The notes below the pieces were generated by a model. It was not told the DNA's origin and did no database searches. It saw only the letters and a list, made by a program, of their open reading frames with translations. A stretch of 64,000 nt of DNA from Ligustrum vulgare (taxonomy: Eukaryota > Streptophyta > Magnoliopsida > Lamiales > Oleaceae), in the NCBI GenBank assembly GCA_963555705.1, contig OY743174.1, forward strand, positions 59,418,234-59,482,233. Direction: 5' to 3'. Positions 22,656 to 34,207 of the stretch are shown piece by piece (the stretch's first letter is position 1; each line of letters starts with the position of its first letter). A program made the translations under genes and the position numbers.

Positions 22656-23952
22656 TTATCTAGTAATAAAATTTCAACATAATTTTTAACTGAAAATTTT
22701 ACTTTGGATTTGTATAAATAAACACAAATATTTATTTGTAAGATTGAAAACGTTAGAATAACACATTTTTTTTTTATGAAAAGAGAGGTTTTGACACAAA
22801 AAGCCAAATATAAATAAGTAAAACCAAACAGATTATCGTTCTTATATCATAAAAAATAAAAAACAACTTCTCGGTAAAAGCAAATTTAAAAAAAAATAAT
22901 AATTCTAATTTCTTATTTTTATTATTTTTTATACAATGTGATATACAATTTCATCAAATATATATACTGACCCATGAATAATATGTTTTTTCTTCACTCA
23001 ACGGCCGAAACCATTAACATATCTATCAAACCCAAAATTATTCTAAATAGCCCAACATTAGTTAACACATTGCAACCCTAACAGAGAAATTTAGAACATA
23101 ATATAAATAGCTTATTAACAAATCCTCTTATTAGTCTAAAATAATTTTGCATTCTATATTGTTTTCGAAGCTTTCTCTACAATATTATTGTTTTAATATT
23201 TTTTCTTTTTTGTTAGAAACTCAAATCTATATTCAACGACTCAAAATATCACCGGTCTTGAAGAAAAGAGTAGTGTCAATCCTTTTTACTTTTTCAAAAA
23301 ATAATTTACTATTTTTTTATTTTCAACTGGTTTGTAATATAAATAACTAATAAGTATTACCACCGCACCAGAAATTTTGAATCATAAAACGTGATAAATA
23401 GAAGGTGGAGTGAAACGGTCATGTTAAACAGTACACATTTTTTCAAAGAAATAACACTTTAATTGAATCTTTTAATATTGTGTATATCTTCATAATAATT
23501 ATATATAACAGAAATGGAAAATGTTGTATATAGGGAAATGGAAAAAAAAACAAAAGGATATAGAAAATAAAAATGAATCAACAGATTTTGAAAAATGGGA
23601 AAAAAATGAAACAAATTCTGAAAAGGCGAAAAAGGAAAAAAAAAAAAAAAGAAGAAGAAAATAACTGGCTTTCCAGTGTAATTAGGCGGCAGGAAATAGA
23701 AGCCATGTAAACACAACAAATATTGAAGACTGTAAGTAGATGTCAACGATTTTGAAAATAATAAATAAATATTGAAGACTCAACTATTTTTGAAGTGTGT
23801 TTTGAAGTTGATTATTAGATAGGGGATATAAGTAGTGTGAACATGATAAATATTGAAATCCCCAAAAATTGGAAAAATAAATAAATAAAATCTGCACATA
23901 GTACAAGAGTTTTGGAGGGAAACAGTGAAGTTGACTGGGGTTGACTCAGCTA

Positions 23953-23999
<47 letters not shown>

Positions 24000-24420
24000 C
24001 AATAAATGCGTTCATATTTATCTAGATTTTGCATTCACGTTTGACATACATACACTTTGTGTTCACACTAATCCACATTGCATTCACACTGTTTAATTTT
24101 ATAGGAACTTACTATATATGGAAAAGAAAAATTGGCGGGAAAGTGGTTTAGGAAACTACCCTACTATCATATAGTATGATATGATGTTAATATTAACTCC
24201 TATTCTGATAAATCTATCTTACATACAAAATATAAAATATGAGGATGTTTGGTTAAACGATTTACTTATTTATAAGACGGGATTTCACAAAATTGTGTGG
24301 ATTAAAAATTAAAATCATAACTCCAACTTATAAGTCAATTATACATCGAAAAATCTTATCTTTTGTGGTTTATAATCATAAATTAGGTTGCTGGGTTTTG
24401 TTTTTTAATCAAGGAATTTG
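22656..24420. other. Unassigned AT-rich region with (TA)n
   Basis: No gene recognised. It contains poly-A/purine runs (23560-23660) and a (TA)20-like microsatellite at 23957-23996. Confidence 0.4.
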
Positions 24421-25020
24421 ATTTATTTATTTTTTTTTGAGGAAAAATATGTGGTTAAAAAGTGAATGAAAAATTGTTATAAGTACCAAATACATTGTTA
24501 ATATCTTGATTTTTATGTGACAAATGTGAAAAAATAAAATAAAAAATAAGGCTTTGTCCAGCTGCTTTTTCACAATTTATAAATGATATTTTGTAATTTG
24601 TGAGCTAAAATGTGTAATTAAAAAGTGATTTCAAAAAATGTATGATTAAAAAGTGGTATGAAAAAATGTGTTTTTTATAAATTGAGGCACTGTTTGACAA
24701 TTTTGTAATATTTTATAAATTGATTTATTTATATTTTTGAGATAAAATGTGTAATTAAAAATGGAAGGGGAAAATGAGTGTAGTTAAAAATAATTTGAAA
24801 AGTTTTATTATTTATAAATTGATTTATAAATTGTAATGATTACATTAAAGAATATAACGTGGGCACCATTCAGCGACAGTAAAGAAAGGAATTGAAATTA
24901 TAATTTTGATATGTGTGGTTAAAATTTGAAGAAAAAAATATTAGTGATTAAAAAGTGGTTAAGTAAATTATGCCTATTATAATTTAAATTTGAATTTCTA
25001 ATCAAATAAAGTCGTAATTT
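24421..25020 (+). repeat. Cluster of AT-rich GTAATTAAAAAGTG-type dispersed repeats
   Basis: Words such as AAAATGTGTAATTAAAAAGTG, TTTGAAAAATTGTG and TTTATAAATTGATTTAT recur several times here. They are found in both orientations at many other places in the window (18380, 20100, 27840, 42330, 43080, 43620, 56450, 60820). The family looks like an old, high-copy MITE. Confidence 0.5.
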
Positions 25021-25653
25021 ATAAATAAGTAACAATTGCGTTACAGAACATAGGTAAGATACAGATGAGAGGTAACAATCAAGCAATTTTGTGAAATCTT
25101 TGTCGAATAGGGAAAATCTCTCAAGTGGGACATCTCTCTCTCAAGTGTAGGACCAAATGCTTATACAAGGCAACGAGAAAAGTATTCACATATGTAAAAA
25201 GGTGACGCCCTTACCTTGGGGGCCCTATCTGTTCGATACAGAGTCTTAATAAATGATGTAAGTCGAGAGATATGTCTCAACTGACTAGAGACTGAAATTT
25301 TGATCACTGATCAAATTCATAAAAAAGCTAAATTCAAAGCGTTGATGTCAGAGCGAGAACTCCCCGCCCTGTGAATTGTCAGAAGAATTGAAATTATATC
25401 CCCTCGACCTTTGCCAGTTGAACTGTACCAGGGACAAAGTATTCACATATGTAAACATATTATGAAGTGTTCTTAAGCAAACCAAACATGTTTTTATCAA
25501 CACTTGACATATAGACACTATTTGATGGAGATTAAAATTAGATAGGTGATTAAAATATTGTTGACTCCATAAAATTCATTGTTATAATTCATTGTTGATT
25601 TTAACTTTAAAAAAATTTAGATTAAAATTTAAATCAAATAAGAACATAATAAG
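25021..25653. other. Unassigned region
   Basis: No gene recognised. The word AAAGTATTCACATATGTAAA occurs at about 25180 and again at 25438, so about 260 bp are bounded by a direct repeat; an inserted element is possible. Confidence 0.3.
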
Positions 25654-26580
25654 TGATGCGTGTCGCAATGCACCAAAATAATAATTAAATTCCTTGTTCA
25701 CTATTACTAAGAATATAGCAGTGGAAGCAAGGGTCGATCCCACGAGGAACGGGAACTAACTTAGTGTCATGTCAATTAGAATCATAAAGGGGGGTTTTGG
25801 TTTGAGTTGTTTGTAAATGATTTAACTAATAAAATAAAGCAATTAAAATGATTGGGATAAATATCAAATGTGGACGAGCCCTAGTTCTCAGGTTCAGTTG
25901 TATTCTATCACAATGTTATCACTTCCCAAGTAACGCGAGTTCAATTTCTTCTTTGATTTATCACCCGTAAATAGTTAATAAGTTCTAACTTTTCGGATTC
26001 TCCCTTAATTGCATTTAATTAGAATAAGCTCTCTAATCAAACATTAGCCATTGAATAACCTAAAACAAGCTCTTTAGATTTAAGACAACAACTATATGAT
26101 GGTCGAGAAGAATTAGGGTGAATTAGGTTATCAATCACACAAGCTCGTGACAATTAACCTAAGTTGGAATTCTCTATGAAAATATTAAATTTCCACTTGC
26201 TACTATGATTTGAACAAAAAGACGATTACGGATCCAATCATTCAAAATAGCAAATCTCAATACAACAAATTAAATAATAAGGCCTTAATCAAATAAAGAA
26301 TTGCATTGATTGAATTAAAAACGCATAAGAATCCAACAAATCAAAATAAAGAATTTAGAACTACGTTACTAGTTTGTAAAAACAATAACAAATTGATATA
26401 AAATACAACTTCCCCTTCGAACTAGGTATGAAAGCTTAGCCGCGCATAGTCATGGTGAAAAATCCAGAATTTTGCATCTCATTCATCTTCTTACGTTGCT
26501 TAATTTCCTTCCAATTCTTCAAGCAAGCCGCGCCTCTTTCAATAATATTTTTCACCATTTTTTCTGTCATGAGAACCCCT

Positions 26581-26587
26581 TTTTATA
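26581..26587 (-). promoter_or_regulatory. TATA box of solo LTR
   Basis: GGCTATAAAAAGGGG on the minus strand, about 85 bp downstream of the nearest palindrome in the array. Confidence 0.6.
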
Positions 26588-26672
26588 GCCTCAATTTCGT
26601 GCCCTAGCTTTGGGAGCAAAAAATCCAAAATTATGGAAAGAATTGAAATAAGGAAATTTTTGACTTGAAGAT

Positions 26673-26882
26673 TTACGGCCGTAACATTCCTTTTACGGCC
26701 GTAATTGAGTTTCTGCATATTTCCTTAAATTGGAGTTACGGCCGTAACATTTTGATTTACGACCGTAACTTTTCCTTTACGGCCGTAAAGTGGTTTCTGC
26801 TTATTTTCAACTTGCTTCACGACACTTTCACGGCCGTAACCTTATTTCTCACGGCCGTAACACCTTTTCTTGCGGCCGTAAA
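26673..26882. repeat. Array of eight TTACGGCCGTAA-type palindromes
   Basis: Perfect 12-bp palindromes TTACGGCCGTAA at 26673, 26693, 26736 and 26776. Variants with one or two changes (TTACGACCGTAA, TCACGGCCGTAA, TTGCGGCCGTAA) lie near 26757, 26828, 26850 and 26869. Spacing is irregular (20-50 bp). Confidence 0.9.
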
Positions 26883-27194
26883 TATATTTGCACCTAAGTC
26901 CCCAAATTTCGATTTTGAGCGCATTTTGGTCCTTTTTCCTTCTTTTCTCTTCCTTTGTGATCCTATACAATATAAAACATAAAATGCATTAATAATACTT
27001 AGATAGAATCACATTATAGCATATTCAAGGATATAAGTGTATAAAATAAATGTTAATATAACACTTATCAATAAGTATACGTAGACGGAAAACAAAATCT
27101 CTTTTGTGATACATGGACAATTTCGTCCAAAGTTCAGGTAAGTTGCTAGCCGAACTCATGATAATATAGTCCACGTCATCCAAGCATGAGACCA

Positions 27195-27760
27195 TATTTG
27201 ATGTCCCATTAATTGTCTAAACTTTAAAATTATACAGATCATCTCTTTTTAATATAATTATTTGTATAACTTTAAAATTTGATTGCTCACATGTAGAGAT
27301 AGCAAAAAAAATTTGTTTTGATCCGTTGATTCGAAGCTCCGATCCAAAAAAATGTTGATCCGTGGATCGATGGATCTGATTTGGATTAAGGGTGATTCGA
27401 TCCGATCCGCAATCTGCTTTATTTTTTTAAAATACTAAAAAAAATAAAAAAAATTAATTATTAAATCTAAAAAATATATTTATTTATTTTATTGAATTTG
27501 GTATAAAATATCTAATTCTCTATGTATGTATTTTTTTCGTATGAATTAAATATTATATTAGTTGTTTATTAATTATATATTGATTTGTTTATCGTTAACG
27601 AAAATAGATAACGAAAATTTCTTAATATTTGTTCCATTTTGATCCGATCCGAACCCGACTCGATCCGAAATTTTATTGTTTGATCTGATTCGAAATTTCG
27701 CGATGCATATTTGGATCGATACCGATCTTTCTCGATTTCATTACTACTCATTTTAGGACA
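27195..27760. repeat. Truncated Mutator-MITE copy and GATCCG-rich repeat
   Basis: 27195-27295 resembles the right two-thirds of the MITE at 17140-17328. From 27300 the sequence is rich in GATCCG / CGATCC words in both orientations (27325-27420 and 27640-27730) around an AT-rich centre. This is the pattern of hAT-like MITEs starting with AGAGATAGCAAAA. The right end is unclear. Confidence 0.4.
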
Positions 27761-28057
27761 ATAGATTTAGCCACTGTTCGGATAATTTTTTTTTTATAAT
27801 CAGTTTTGAGCGCATCTCGAGGTGAATTCTGGATTAAAATTTGGAGAGAGAAAAAATGTGTGTTCAAAAAATTGTATTGAAAATTTGAACGATTATAAAT
27901 GGTTTATATAGACGTGGTTCAGTTTGGTTCTGGTTCTAGATGAACCAAACCAAACCAAACTATGAATCGATGTTTTTTTTTATTATTGGAACCAACTGAT
28001 TTTTATAAAGTTATGGATCCAAACCGGAACCAAACCACTCGGTTCTGGTTTGGTCGG

Positions 28058-28746
28058 TGATCGGTACAATTTCAAAACGTCCTATTGTATGCCTGGTCTC
28101 TTTATAACCAGTGACCAAATAACCAAAAGATCGGGCATGTATGCCCGGCCCAACATGGATTGGGCTTGATGCCATGTCTCATTAATTTATTCCATCTGTT
28201 TACTCATGGGTCGATGTCGCCCAACCTCATCTTTGTGAATTCCTGTTAGGTTTGATGATCGGTCCATCCCGGCTACATTACGCCTAAAAGTCCAATACAA
28301 ACAGGACTCTAAGCATTCTTCGTTTATGGGTCTCATCAATGGGCCACCTTCTTGGGCCCCCAACACAAGACATATTTCATAAGGAAACATCCTAAAAAAG
28401 GGGAGTTCAATCCTTATAAGATTAGAACTACTCCTAAAAGGTAAGTTTATATAAAAAAGGACTCCTTCTTACAGTTAAAGAAGATTATGGGCTTTTCAGC
28501 CTTATAAATACAGTTCCTTAGACCACTTATTATTCATTCATAATCCACAACATATTTTCCCAGTCATATACTTTCTCTTTCTACTTTTCTTTTTTCCAGA
28601 AAACTAATTCTCACATCGGAGGGGCGACGGGGAGAATCTTCCTCGCCTTTTTTTGCAGGTTATTCAATGCGAATACATTCATATTTTCCAGTGATCAAGC
28701 AACTTCAAATCTTGCCACGTCAAGGTTAGGAATTTTTACAGCATCA
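28058..28746 (+). repeat. 5' LTR of Tat-type element
   Basis: 689 bp. Aligned by eye with 40511-41229, it lacks about 35 bp after GGGTCGA (the CATACTTTCCCGGGCTT-containing block of the 3' LTR). It contains a TATA box at 28503-28510. Confidence 0.9.
28501..28512 (+). promoter_or_regulatory. TATA box of 5' LTR
   Basis: CTTATAAATACAG inside the LTR, with the same motif (CTATAAATGCAG) in the 3' LTR near 40989. Confidence 0.6.
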
Positions 28747-28747
28747 A

Positions 28748-28766
28748 TTGGCGCCGTCTGTGAGAA
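28748..28766 (+). other. Primer binding site
   Basis: TTGGCGCCGTCTGTGAGAA starts two bases after the 5' LTR end. TGGCGCCGT-type sites are usual in plant Tat/Athila gypsy elements. Confidence 0.75.
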
Positions 28767-28782
28767 ACGGGTACAATCAGCC

Positions 28783-29693
28783 ATGGTTAATAGACATCAA
28801 GCTTGTTCCACCGAATCCACCGGACAACCCCTTCCGGCCAATAACGTCGTTCCCCTTACCAAAAAGAATAAGATGGAACTACAGATCCCAACAACCACCT
28901 GAATACTTACACTGATGTCATGGACATGCAGAATTCTCCTGACCAAATACTATGCAAGGCCTTCCCACAAACCTTAAGCAACTCTGCCCGAGATTGGTTT
29001 TCTACAATACCATCAGGATCAATCTCTTCCTTCGCCGATCCTACTGAGAAATTCACGGCCTTCTTTGCAAGCAGTAAAAGGATTAAGAAGACAATCGCTT
29101 TCCTCATGCAGTTGAGACAAGGACCTAATGAGACACTGCGAGAGTTCATGGCCCGTTTCAACGCCGAAAGGCTTCAAATTCCCGATCTTCACATCTCATC
29201 GGCAACTTCAGCCCTAACCTTAGCAATCTGAGGTTAGGAATTCAGAATGTCCGTGTTTAAGAATCCGCCTACAAACGTGATCGAACTTCTCAAAAGGGCA
29301 GAAAAATACATAAATATGGAAGAGTTACTATTGTTGATTAGGGAACATGATCAAGTTCATGGAACAACAGTACAATCTTCGAAACCCGTCAAACAGGGGA
29401 ACAAGAGATCAAGGTAAGAATATGGATGGAATTCTTCCCTGTCCAACACAAAAGGAAGCGATTATGGGCATCAGAATTTAACTCCATTAAATGTACCTCG
29501 GTCTCACATTCTCATAGCAATCAAAGGTTGGGAAGATTTGCGCTGGTCAAGACCTATCAAGGGGAAGATCGATGAAAGAAATCGCCATAAATATTGCGAC
29601 TTTCAGAAAATCCAAGGTCATACTATGGATGAGTGCAGGATACTAAAACAGGAGATAAAAGCCCTCATCAAAAGAGGCTTCCTGGGGCATTAA
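28783..29693 (+). pseudogene. Gypsy gag, broken
   Basis: It starts near the ATG at 28783. The Retrotrans_gag core lies at 28920-29231 (ARDWFSTIPSGSISSF and LRQGPNETLREFMARFN are the family's conserved blocks). It ends at a TGA and resumes in another frame. A retroviral-type zinc knuckle follows at about 29590-29640 (KYCDFQKIQGHTMDECRIL, with Phe where the second Cys is expected). Gag would form the virus-like particle and bind RNA. Stops and frame changes prevent expression. Confidence 0.75.
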
Positions 29694-29820
29694 GTAAAAA
29701 AGGAAGATAAAGATCCGGGAAAAGGAGAGGAGAAGAATAGGTTCGCTGGCACCATAAATTTTATTGTCAAAGGTATAGCTTCTAGAGGTGATTCAAATAA
29801 CGCAAGGAAAATTTATACCT

Positions 29821-30255
29821 GGGATTGGGTGGTAAAGAAGAAAGGTCGGCAGGTCACGAACATGAAATCTCAACTAGCATCAGTTTCAGTAACTCCGATA
29901 TGGAAGGAATTTTATACCCCCATGACAATGTCGTTGTCATTGGTGCCACAATTGCAAATTTTGATGTAAGAAGAGTGCTTGTTGATAATGGAAGCGCGCA
30001 GCCAATGTTCTTTCTTTGAGAGCTTTCAACAAGATACAACTTCCTAAGAATCGGCTTCATCAGGTCATTACTCCGTTAACTGGCTTTGGTGGAGGAACCG
30101 TAAGACCAGAAATTTTAATTGACCTTCCTACTTCTCTTGGATCAGGAGAAAAGCTGGTGACTAGGATGACCCCGTTTCAGGTCATGAAGACCACTATGGC
30201 TTACAGCGCTATCTTGGAAAGACCGTTTTTGAACAGCTTGAAAGCAACCGTGTAA
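29821..30255 (+). pseudogene. Gypsy aspartic protease domain, broken
   Basis: The frame reads RRVLVDNGSAQPMFF, where VDNGS is the Tat-lineage form of the catalytic D[ST]G motif, near 29980. A frameshift follows at about 30015. The next frame continues with FNKIQLPKNRLHQVITPLTGFGG and AYSAILERPFLNSLKA (the ILGRP-like flap-side motif) up to a stop. The enzyme would mature the Gag-Pol polyprotein. Confidence 0.7.
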
Positions 30256-30499
30256 CCATATCACTTAGTAATCAAGTTCCCAACTTCTGCAGGCATAGCA
30301 ACAGTGCAGGATAATCAAGCAATGGCCAGAAGTTATTACATCAACTGCATTGGAAAGGGTAAAACATATCTAATGTCAATTGAACTTCCTGTCGAAGAAC
30401 GCATGTTACAAGTGGAAGAATTGGAAGAAGTTCCAATTTCAGAAGGAAAAAGTTTCACGATTGGGAAAGAACTTCCCAAATCAATGAAGGAATAACAGT

Positions 30500-31240
30500 C
30501 GCAATGTTTGAAAATAAACATCGACATATTCACATGGACCGCTGAAGATATGCCCGGATTGATCCCGCACTTGTTGAACATAAGCTTAACGTCATGCTAG
30601 ACAAGAAGCCTGTAAAACAACGAAGAAGGCAGTTTTCTACTGAAAGAAGATAAATAATAAAGGAGGAAGTAGATAAGCTCTTGAAAGCAATGTTCATCAA
30701 GGAAGTAAAGTATCCAGAATGGTTATTCAACGTGGTATTGGTCAAGAAGTCAATTGGAAAATGGTGAGTTTGCATAGATTTTACAGATTTAAACAAAGCA
30801 TGTCCAAAAGACAGTTATCTTCTTCCCTGAATTGACAGATTGGTGGAATCCACATCAGGTTCTGAACTCTACAGGTTCCTAGATGCATTTTCTGGATATC
30901 ATCATATTCAAATGGCTCGGGAAGATCAAGAGAAAACTTCCTTCATGGCTGACGAAGGGATATATTGCTACAAAGTCATGCCATTTGGATTAAAGAATGC
31001 CGGGGTTACTTATCAAAGATTGGTAAACATGGTCTTCTCCAAACACATCGGGCTAAACCTCAAAGTTTATGTTGATGACATGGTCGTAAAGAGCTCGAGA
31101 AAGAAAGACCACATAGCTGACTTGGAGGACATATTCTGTACCCTCATACAACATCGAATGAAACTAAATCCCGCCGTGCGCCTTCGGAGTAAGCTCGGGA
31201 AAATTTTTAAGGTTCATGATCACTCAGCGGGGCATTGAAG
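30500..31240 (+). pseudogene. Gypsy reverse transcriptase domain, broken
   Basis: Recognisable blocks in order: CIDFTDLNKACPKDSYLLP (near 30770, preceded by a TGA), RFLDAFSGYHHI (30873-30906; first catalytic Asp), KVMPFGLKNAGVTYQRLVN (30975-31030) and the active-site YVDD (31068-31079), followed by the AHxxDLEDIF region. The catalytic residues are present, but stops and a frameshift near 31180-31215 break the frame. Confidence 0.85.
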
Positions 31241-31806
31241 TAGATAAAATTATGGCCCTTACGTCAATGGAACCTCCTAGGACCCTCAAAGAAGTGCAAA
31301 AACTTACGGGTAGAGTGGCAGCATTGGGCCTTTTTATGTCAAGGGCAGCAGATAAATGTTTTCCCTTCTTTAAGATTCTCAGAGGAAACAAGAATTTCAG
31401 ATGGGATGAAGAATGAGAATTCTCTTTCAGAAAACTAAAGGAATATTTGGGATCTCCTCCAATATTGGTAAAACCAAATTCAGTAGACAATCTGTTTTTG
31501 TATCTAGCAGTTTCTGATCATGCAGTAAGCACTGTTTTGGTTAAATAGGAAGGGAAGATCCAAAAATCCGTATACTATGTCAGCAAGATGATGTTGGACG
31601 TAGAAACCCGATATACACTGGCAGAAAAGCTCGATCTTGCCCTGGTTATAGCAGCCAAAAAATTAAGACCGTACTTCCAAGCCTATGCTATAACAGTCCT
31701 CACAAACCAACCTTTGAAACAGATCTTGCAGAAACCGGATGTCTCTGGTCATCTACTCAAATGGTCAATCGAGCTTGTGGAATATGACATAGAATTCAGA
31801 CCTTGA
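31216..31806 (+). pseudogene. RT connection and RNase H domain of gypsy pol
   Basis: ITQRGIEVD...KIMALTSMEPPRTLKEVQKLTGRVAAL (31216-31320) is the conserved RT-tail of gypsy pol. Then come RGNKNFRWDEE with a TGA, LFLYLAVSDHAVS with a TAG, and the RNase H blocks VYYVSKMML, LDLALVIAAKKLRPYFQAY and LKQILQKPDVSGHLLKWSIEL. Several nonsense codons are present. Confidence 0.75.
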
Positions 31807-31899
31807 CCTTCCATAAAAGCACAGGTCTTGGCGGACTTCGTCGCCGAACTCACCCCAATACCTCGGGGGCCAACATGTCATGACAGGGAAGAGGTCACG

Positions 31900-32385
31900 T
31901 GGACTTTGCAAGTTGATGGATAATTGAATGCCGTAATGCTCAGGGGCCGAAATCATATTAAAAAGGATGATGGCACAATGGAAATTCAGTGTGCAATTAG
32001 GTTCGATTTCCCGGCCACTAATAACAATGCAGAATATGAGGCCGTAATCGCCGGGATTCAGGCAACTCAACATCTAGGGATCGAGCATGTCAAGGTCTTG
32101 AGTGATTGAAAATTGGTGGTAGAGCAAGTGAATGGGACTTTTGAAGCAAAAGATGAAAAAATGTCATCTTATAGAATGATGGTTCTGGACCTGCAAAGGA
32201 AGTTCAAATCTTGCAATATAGATAAAATACCAAGGTCCGCTAATCACAAAGCTGATGCCCTGTCAAGACTAACTTTTTCCAACTTGGACCACTTGGAGAG
32301 AACTGTGTTCGTGCTAACACTTCATGAGCCCAGTATCACACAGCAACCCGATGTCATGGATATTTCAAAGCATGAGCCTAGTTAG
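31900..32385 (+). pseudogene. Second (archaeal-type) RNase H domain
   Basis: WTLQVDG (with a TAA in place of the next codon, 31921), then NNNAEYEAVIAGIQATQHLGIEHVKVLSD, a TGA, KLVVEQVNGTFEAKDEKM and IPRSANHKADALSRL. These are the blocks of the extra RNase H that marks Tat-lineage elements. The 2230-2400 fragment of the first element is the homologous domain. Confidence 0.75.
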
Positions 32386-33548
32386 ATGAATCCAATCATC
32401 GAATACTTAACGTCGAGAAAATTTCCAGATAATAAAGCAGAGGCAAGAAATGTCAAAGCAAGAGCCCCAAGGTATACCATATTACATGATACCTTATTCC
32501 GTCGAAGTTTTACACTTCCCTGCCTCCGATGTCTAACCCCGAGAGAAGCAGCCCTTGCTATGGACGAGGTTCATGAGGGAATTTGTGGAGGACAATAGGG
32601 AGCAAGAGCACTGGTTACGAAGTTAATGTGATACCGATACTACTAGCCAACCATAAAGAAGGACACACTCAGCTATGTGAAAACTCGTGGTAAATGTCAA
32701 AAATTTGCAGCCCGATTGAATCAACCAGCGGAAGAACTATCTTCCATCATGTGCCCATACCCCTTTGTACAATGGAGAATTGACATACTTGGGAAATTCC
32801 CCGTAGCTCATGGGCAAGTCAAGTTCCTAGCAGTGGCTGTTGAATACTTTACAAAATGGGTAAAGCAGAGCCTATTGTCGTAATCACAGAACAAAAGTTG
32901 GATGCATATGTTTGGAAGTCAATTATCTGCCGTTTTGGTCTTCCTAAGACACTAATTACTAACAATGGATGCCAGTTCACTTGTCAAGCCTTCAAACAAA
33001 TTCTGCAAGAACTTGGGGGGATAGAACACAGATTAACTTCGATTTCACACCCACAAAGTAATGGACTAGCTGAGGTAACAAACGGGCTCATCTTGCAAAA
33101 TTTGAGGACTCGCCTCGATAGTTCCAAGGGTGATTGGCCCGTTCTCCTTCCGAAAATTCTTTGGACAAACCGAACAACCTTCAAGACAGCAACTGGGGAA
33201 ACTCCATTCATGCTAGACTTTAGGATGGAAGCCGCTATTCCAGTGGAACTAAGAATTCCTAGCTTTCGCACAATGACTACAGAATCACCCGATCATTTTG
33301 AGGGGCAGAGAGAAAGTCTGGATCTTCTAGAAGAAGTCAGGGAAAGTGTCGTTTTAAGAATAGCTACTTATCAACAGGAAATGACCAATATATTCAACAT
33401 CCGAGTAAAAAAGAGAGAATTCAAAATGGGAGATATAGTCTTACGTCGATGTGAAGCCACTGGTCATCAACCCGGGAAACTTGGACAAATTTGGGAAGGA
33501 CCATACAAAATCATTCGACAAGTTGGAAATGGTTCGTATAGTCTCTAA
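32386..33548 (+). pseudogene. Gypsy integrase, degenerate
   Basis: The zinc-binding region is damaged: the second His of EVHEGICGG.. is lost next to a TAG at about 32596, and the first Cys is missing in KTRGKCQKF. The core begins WRIDILGKFP (first Asp, near 32776). After a frameshift at about 32860 it continues CRFGLPKTLITNNGCQF, where the second catalytic Asp is replaced by Asn, and SHPQSNGLAEVTNG, which keeps the Glu. The 230-codon frame 32856-33548 runs to the C-terminal GPYKII.QVGNGSYSL motif. It cannot be active with a missing Asp. Confidence 0.8.
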
Positions 33549-33919
33549 ATCATGGATTTCAAGCCCCTTCCTCGGCCATGGAACAATTAGAATCTGAATT
33601 CTTACTACAAGTAAGCAACTTTCCTTCATAGATTTTCCCGTTAACTACAAGGTCGTCTAGTTATACAAGAGTCGGGTATGCGAGCCCATTTTTCTTTTAT
33701 TATTCATGGACTTGCACATCCATCCATATTTTTCAGTAAGGTCGGGCCTGCGCGCCTATTTTACTTTCTTTCATAGTCAGAGACGAGTACTCTTTTTCCC
33801 TATTCAGATTTTTTTCCAAAGGGTTTTTGTGGATAAGGGTTTAACCAGGCCCATAATTTAGTCCCGTGTAATAAAAGTTTCTTCATGTAGAATGAGCAAC
33901 AGATAACTGAGCAATAGAA
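33549..33919 (+). other. Region downstream of pol
   Basis: No coding signal recognised. The words GTCGGG.ATGCGAGCCCATTTT and GTCGGGCCTGCGCGCCTATTTT show a short imperfect duplication near 33671 and 33742. Confidence 0.35.
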
Positions 33920-34207
33920 TAATTTACAATGTCTCAATGGAAGACGTCACAAATTATTCTTTCGCGAGTAATTTACAATGTCTCATGGTAAGACGTTACA
34001 AATTATTCTTTCGCGAGTAATTTACAATGTCTCATGGCAAGATGTTACAAATTATTCTTCTACAATAATTTACAATGTCTCATGGCAAGACGTTACAAAT
34101 TATTCTTCCACGAGTAATTTACAATGTCTCATGGCAAAACATTAAAATTTATTCTTCTACAATATTTGACAATGTCTCAAGGCTAGACATTACAATTTAT
34201 TTCCCAC
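33920..34207 (+). repeat. Six-copy tandem array of about 49-bp hairpin units
   Basis: Units start AGTAATTTACAATGTCTCA or AATAATTTACAATGTCTCA and end CAAATTATTCTT..C. They begin near 33920, 33968, 34017, 34065, 34114 and 34161. Within a unit, AATAATTTACAATGTCT faces AGACGTTACAAATTATT, so each copy can form an imperfect stem of about 17 bp. Tandem repeats in this 3' region are known for Tat/Ogre elements. Confidence 0.85.

Larger units (their letters stand above)
25654..27070 (-). mobile_element. Solo LTR, target duplication ATAAG
   Basis: A 1417-bp LTR with TG...CA ends (TGATGCGTGTCGC at 25654, ACACTTATCA at 27070), flanked by ATAAG (25649-25653 and 27071-27075). No internal region is present, so LTR-LTR recombination probably removed it. 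The TATA box (TATAAAA on the minus strand, 26581-26587) shows transcription on the minus strand. A cluster of eight TTACGGCCGTAA-type palindromes lies just upstream of it. Its U3 terminus matches that of the element at 1-2170. Confidence 0.8.

Noticed and set aside
26665..26982. Open frame across the palindrome array
   Set aside because: The repeated YGRN-type peptide is a by-product of the TTACGGCCGTAA repeats in an LTR U3; same for 38750-39034.
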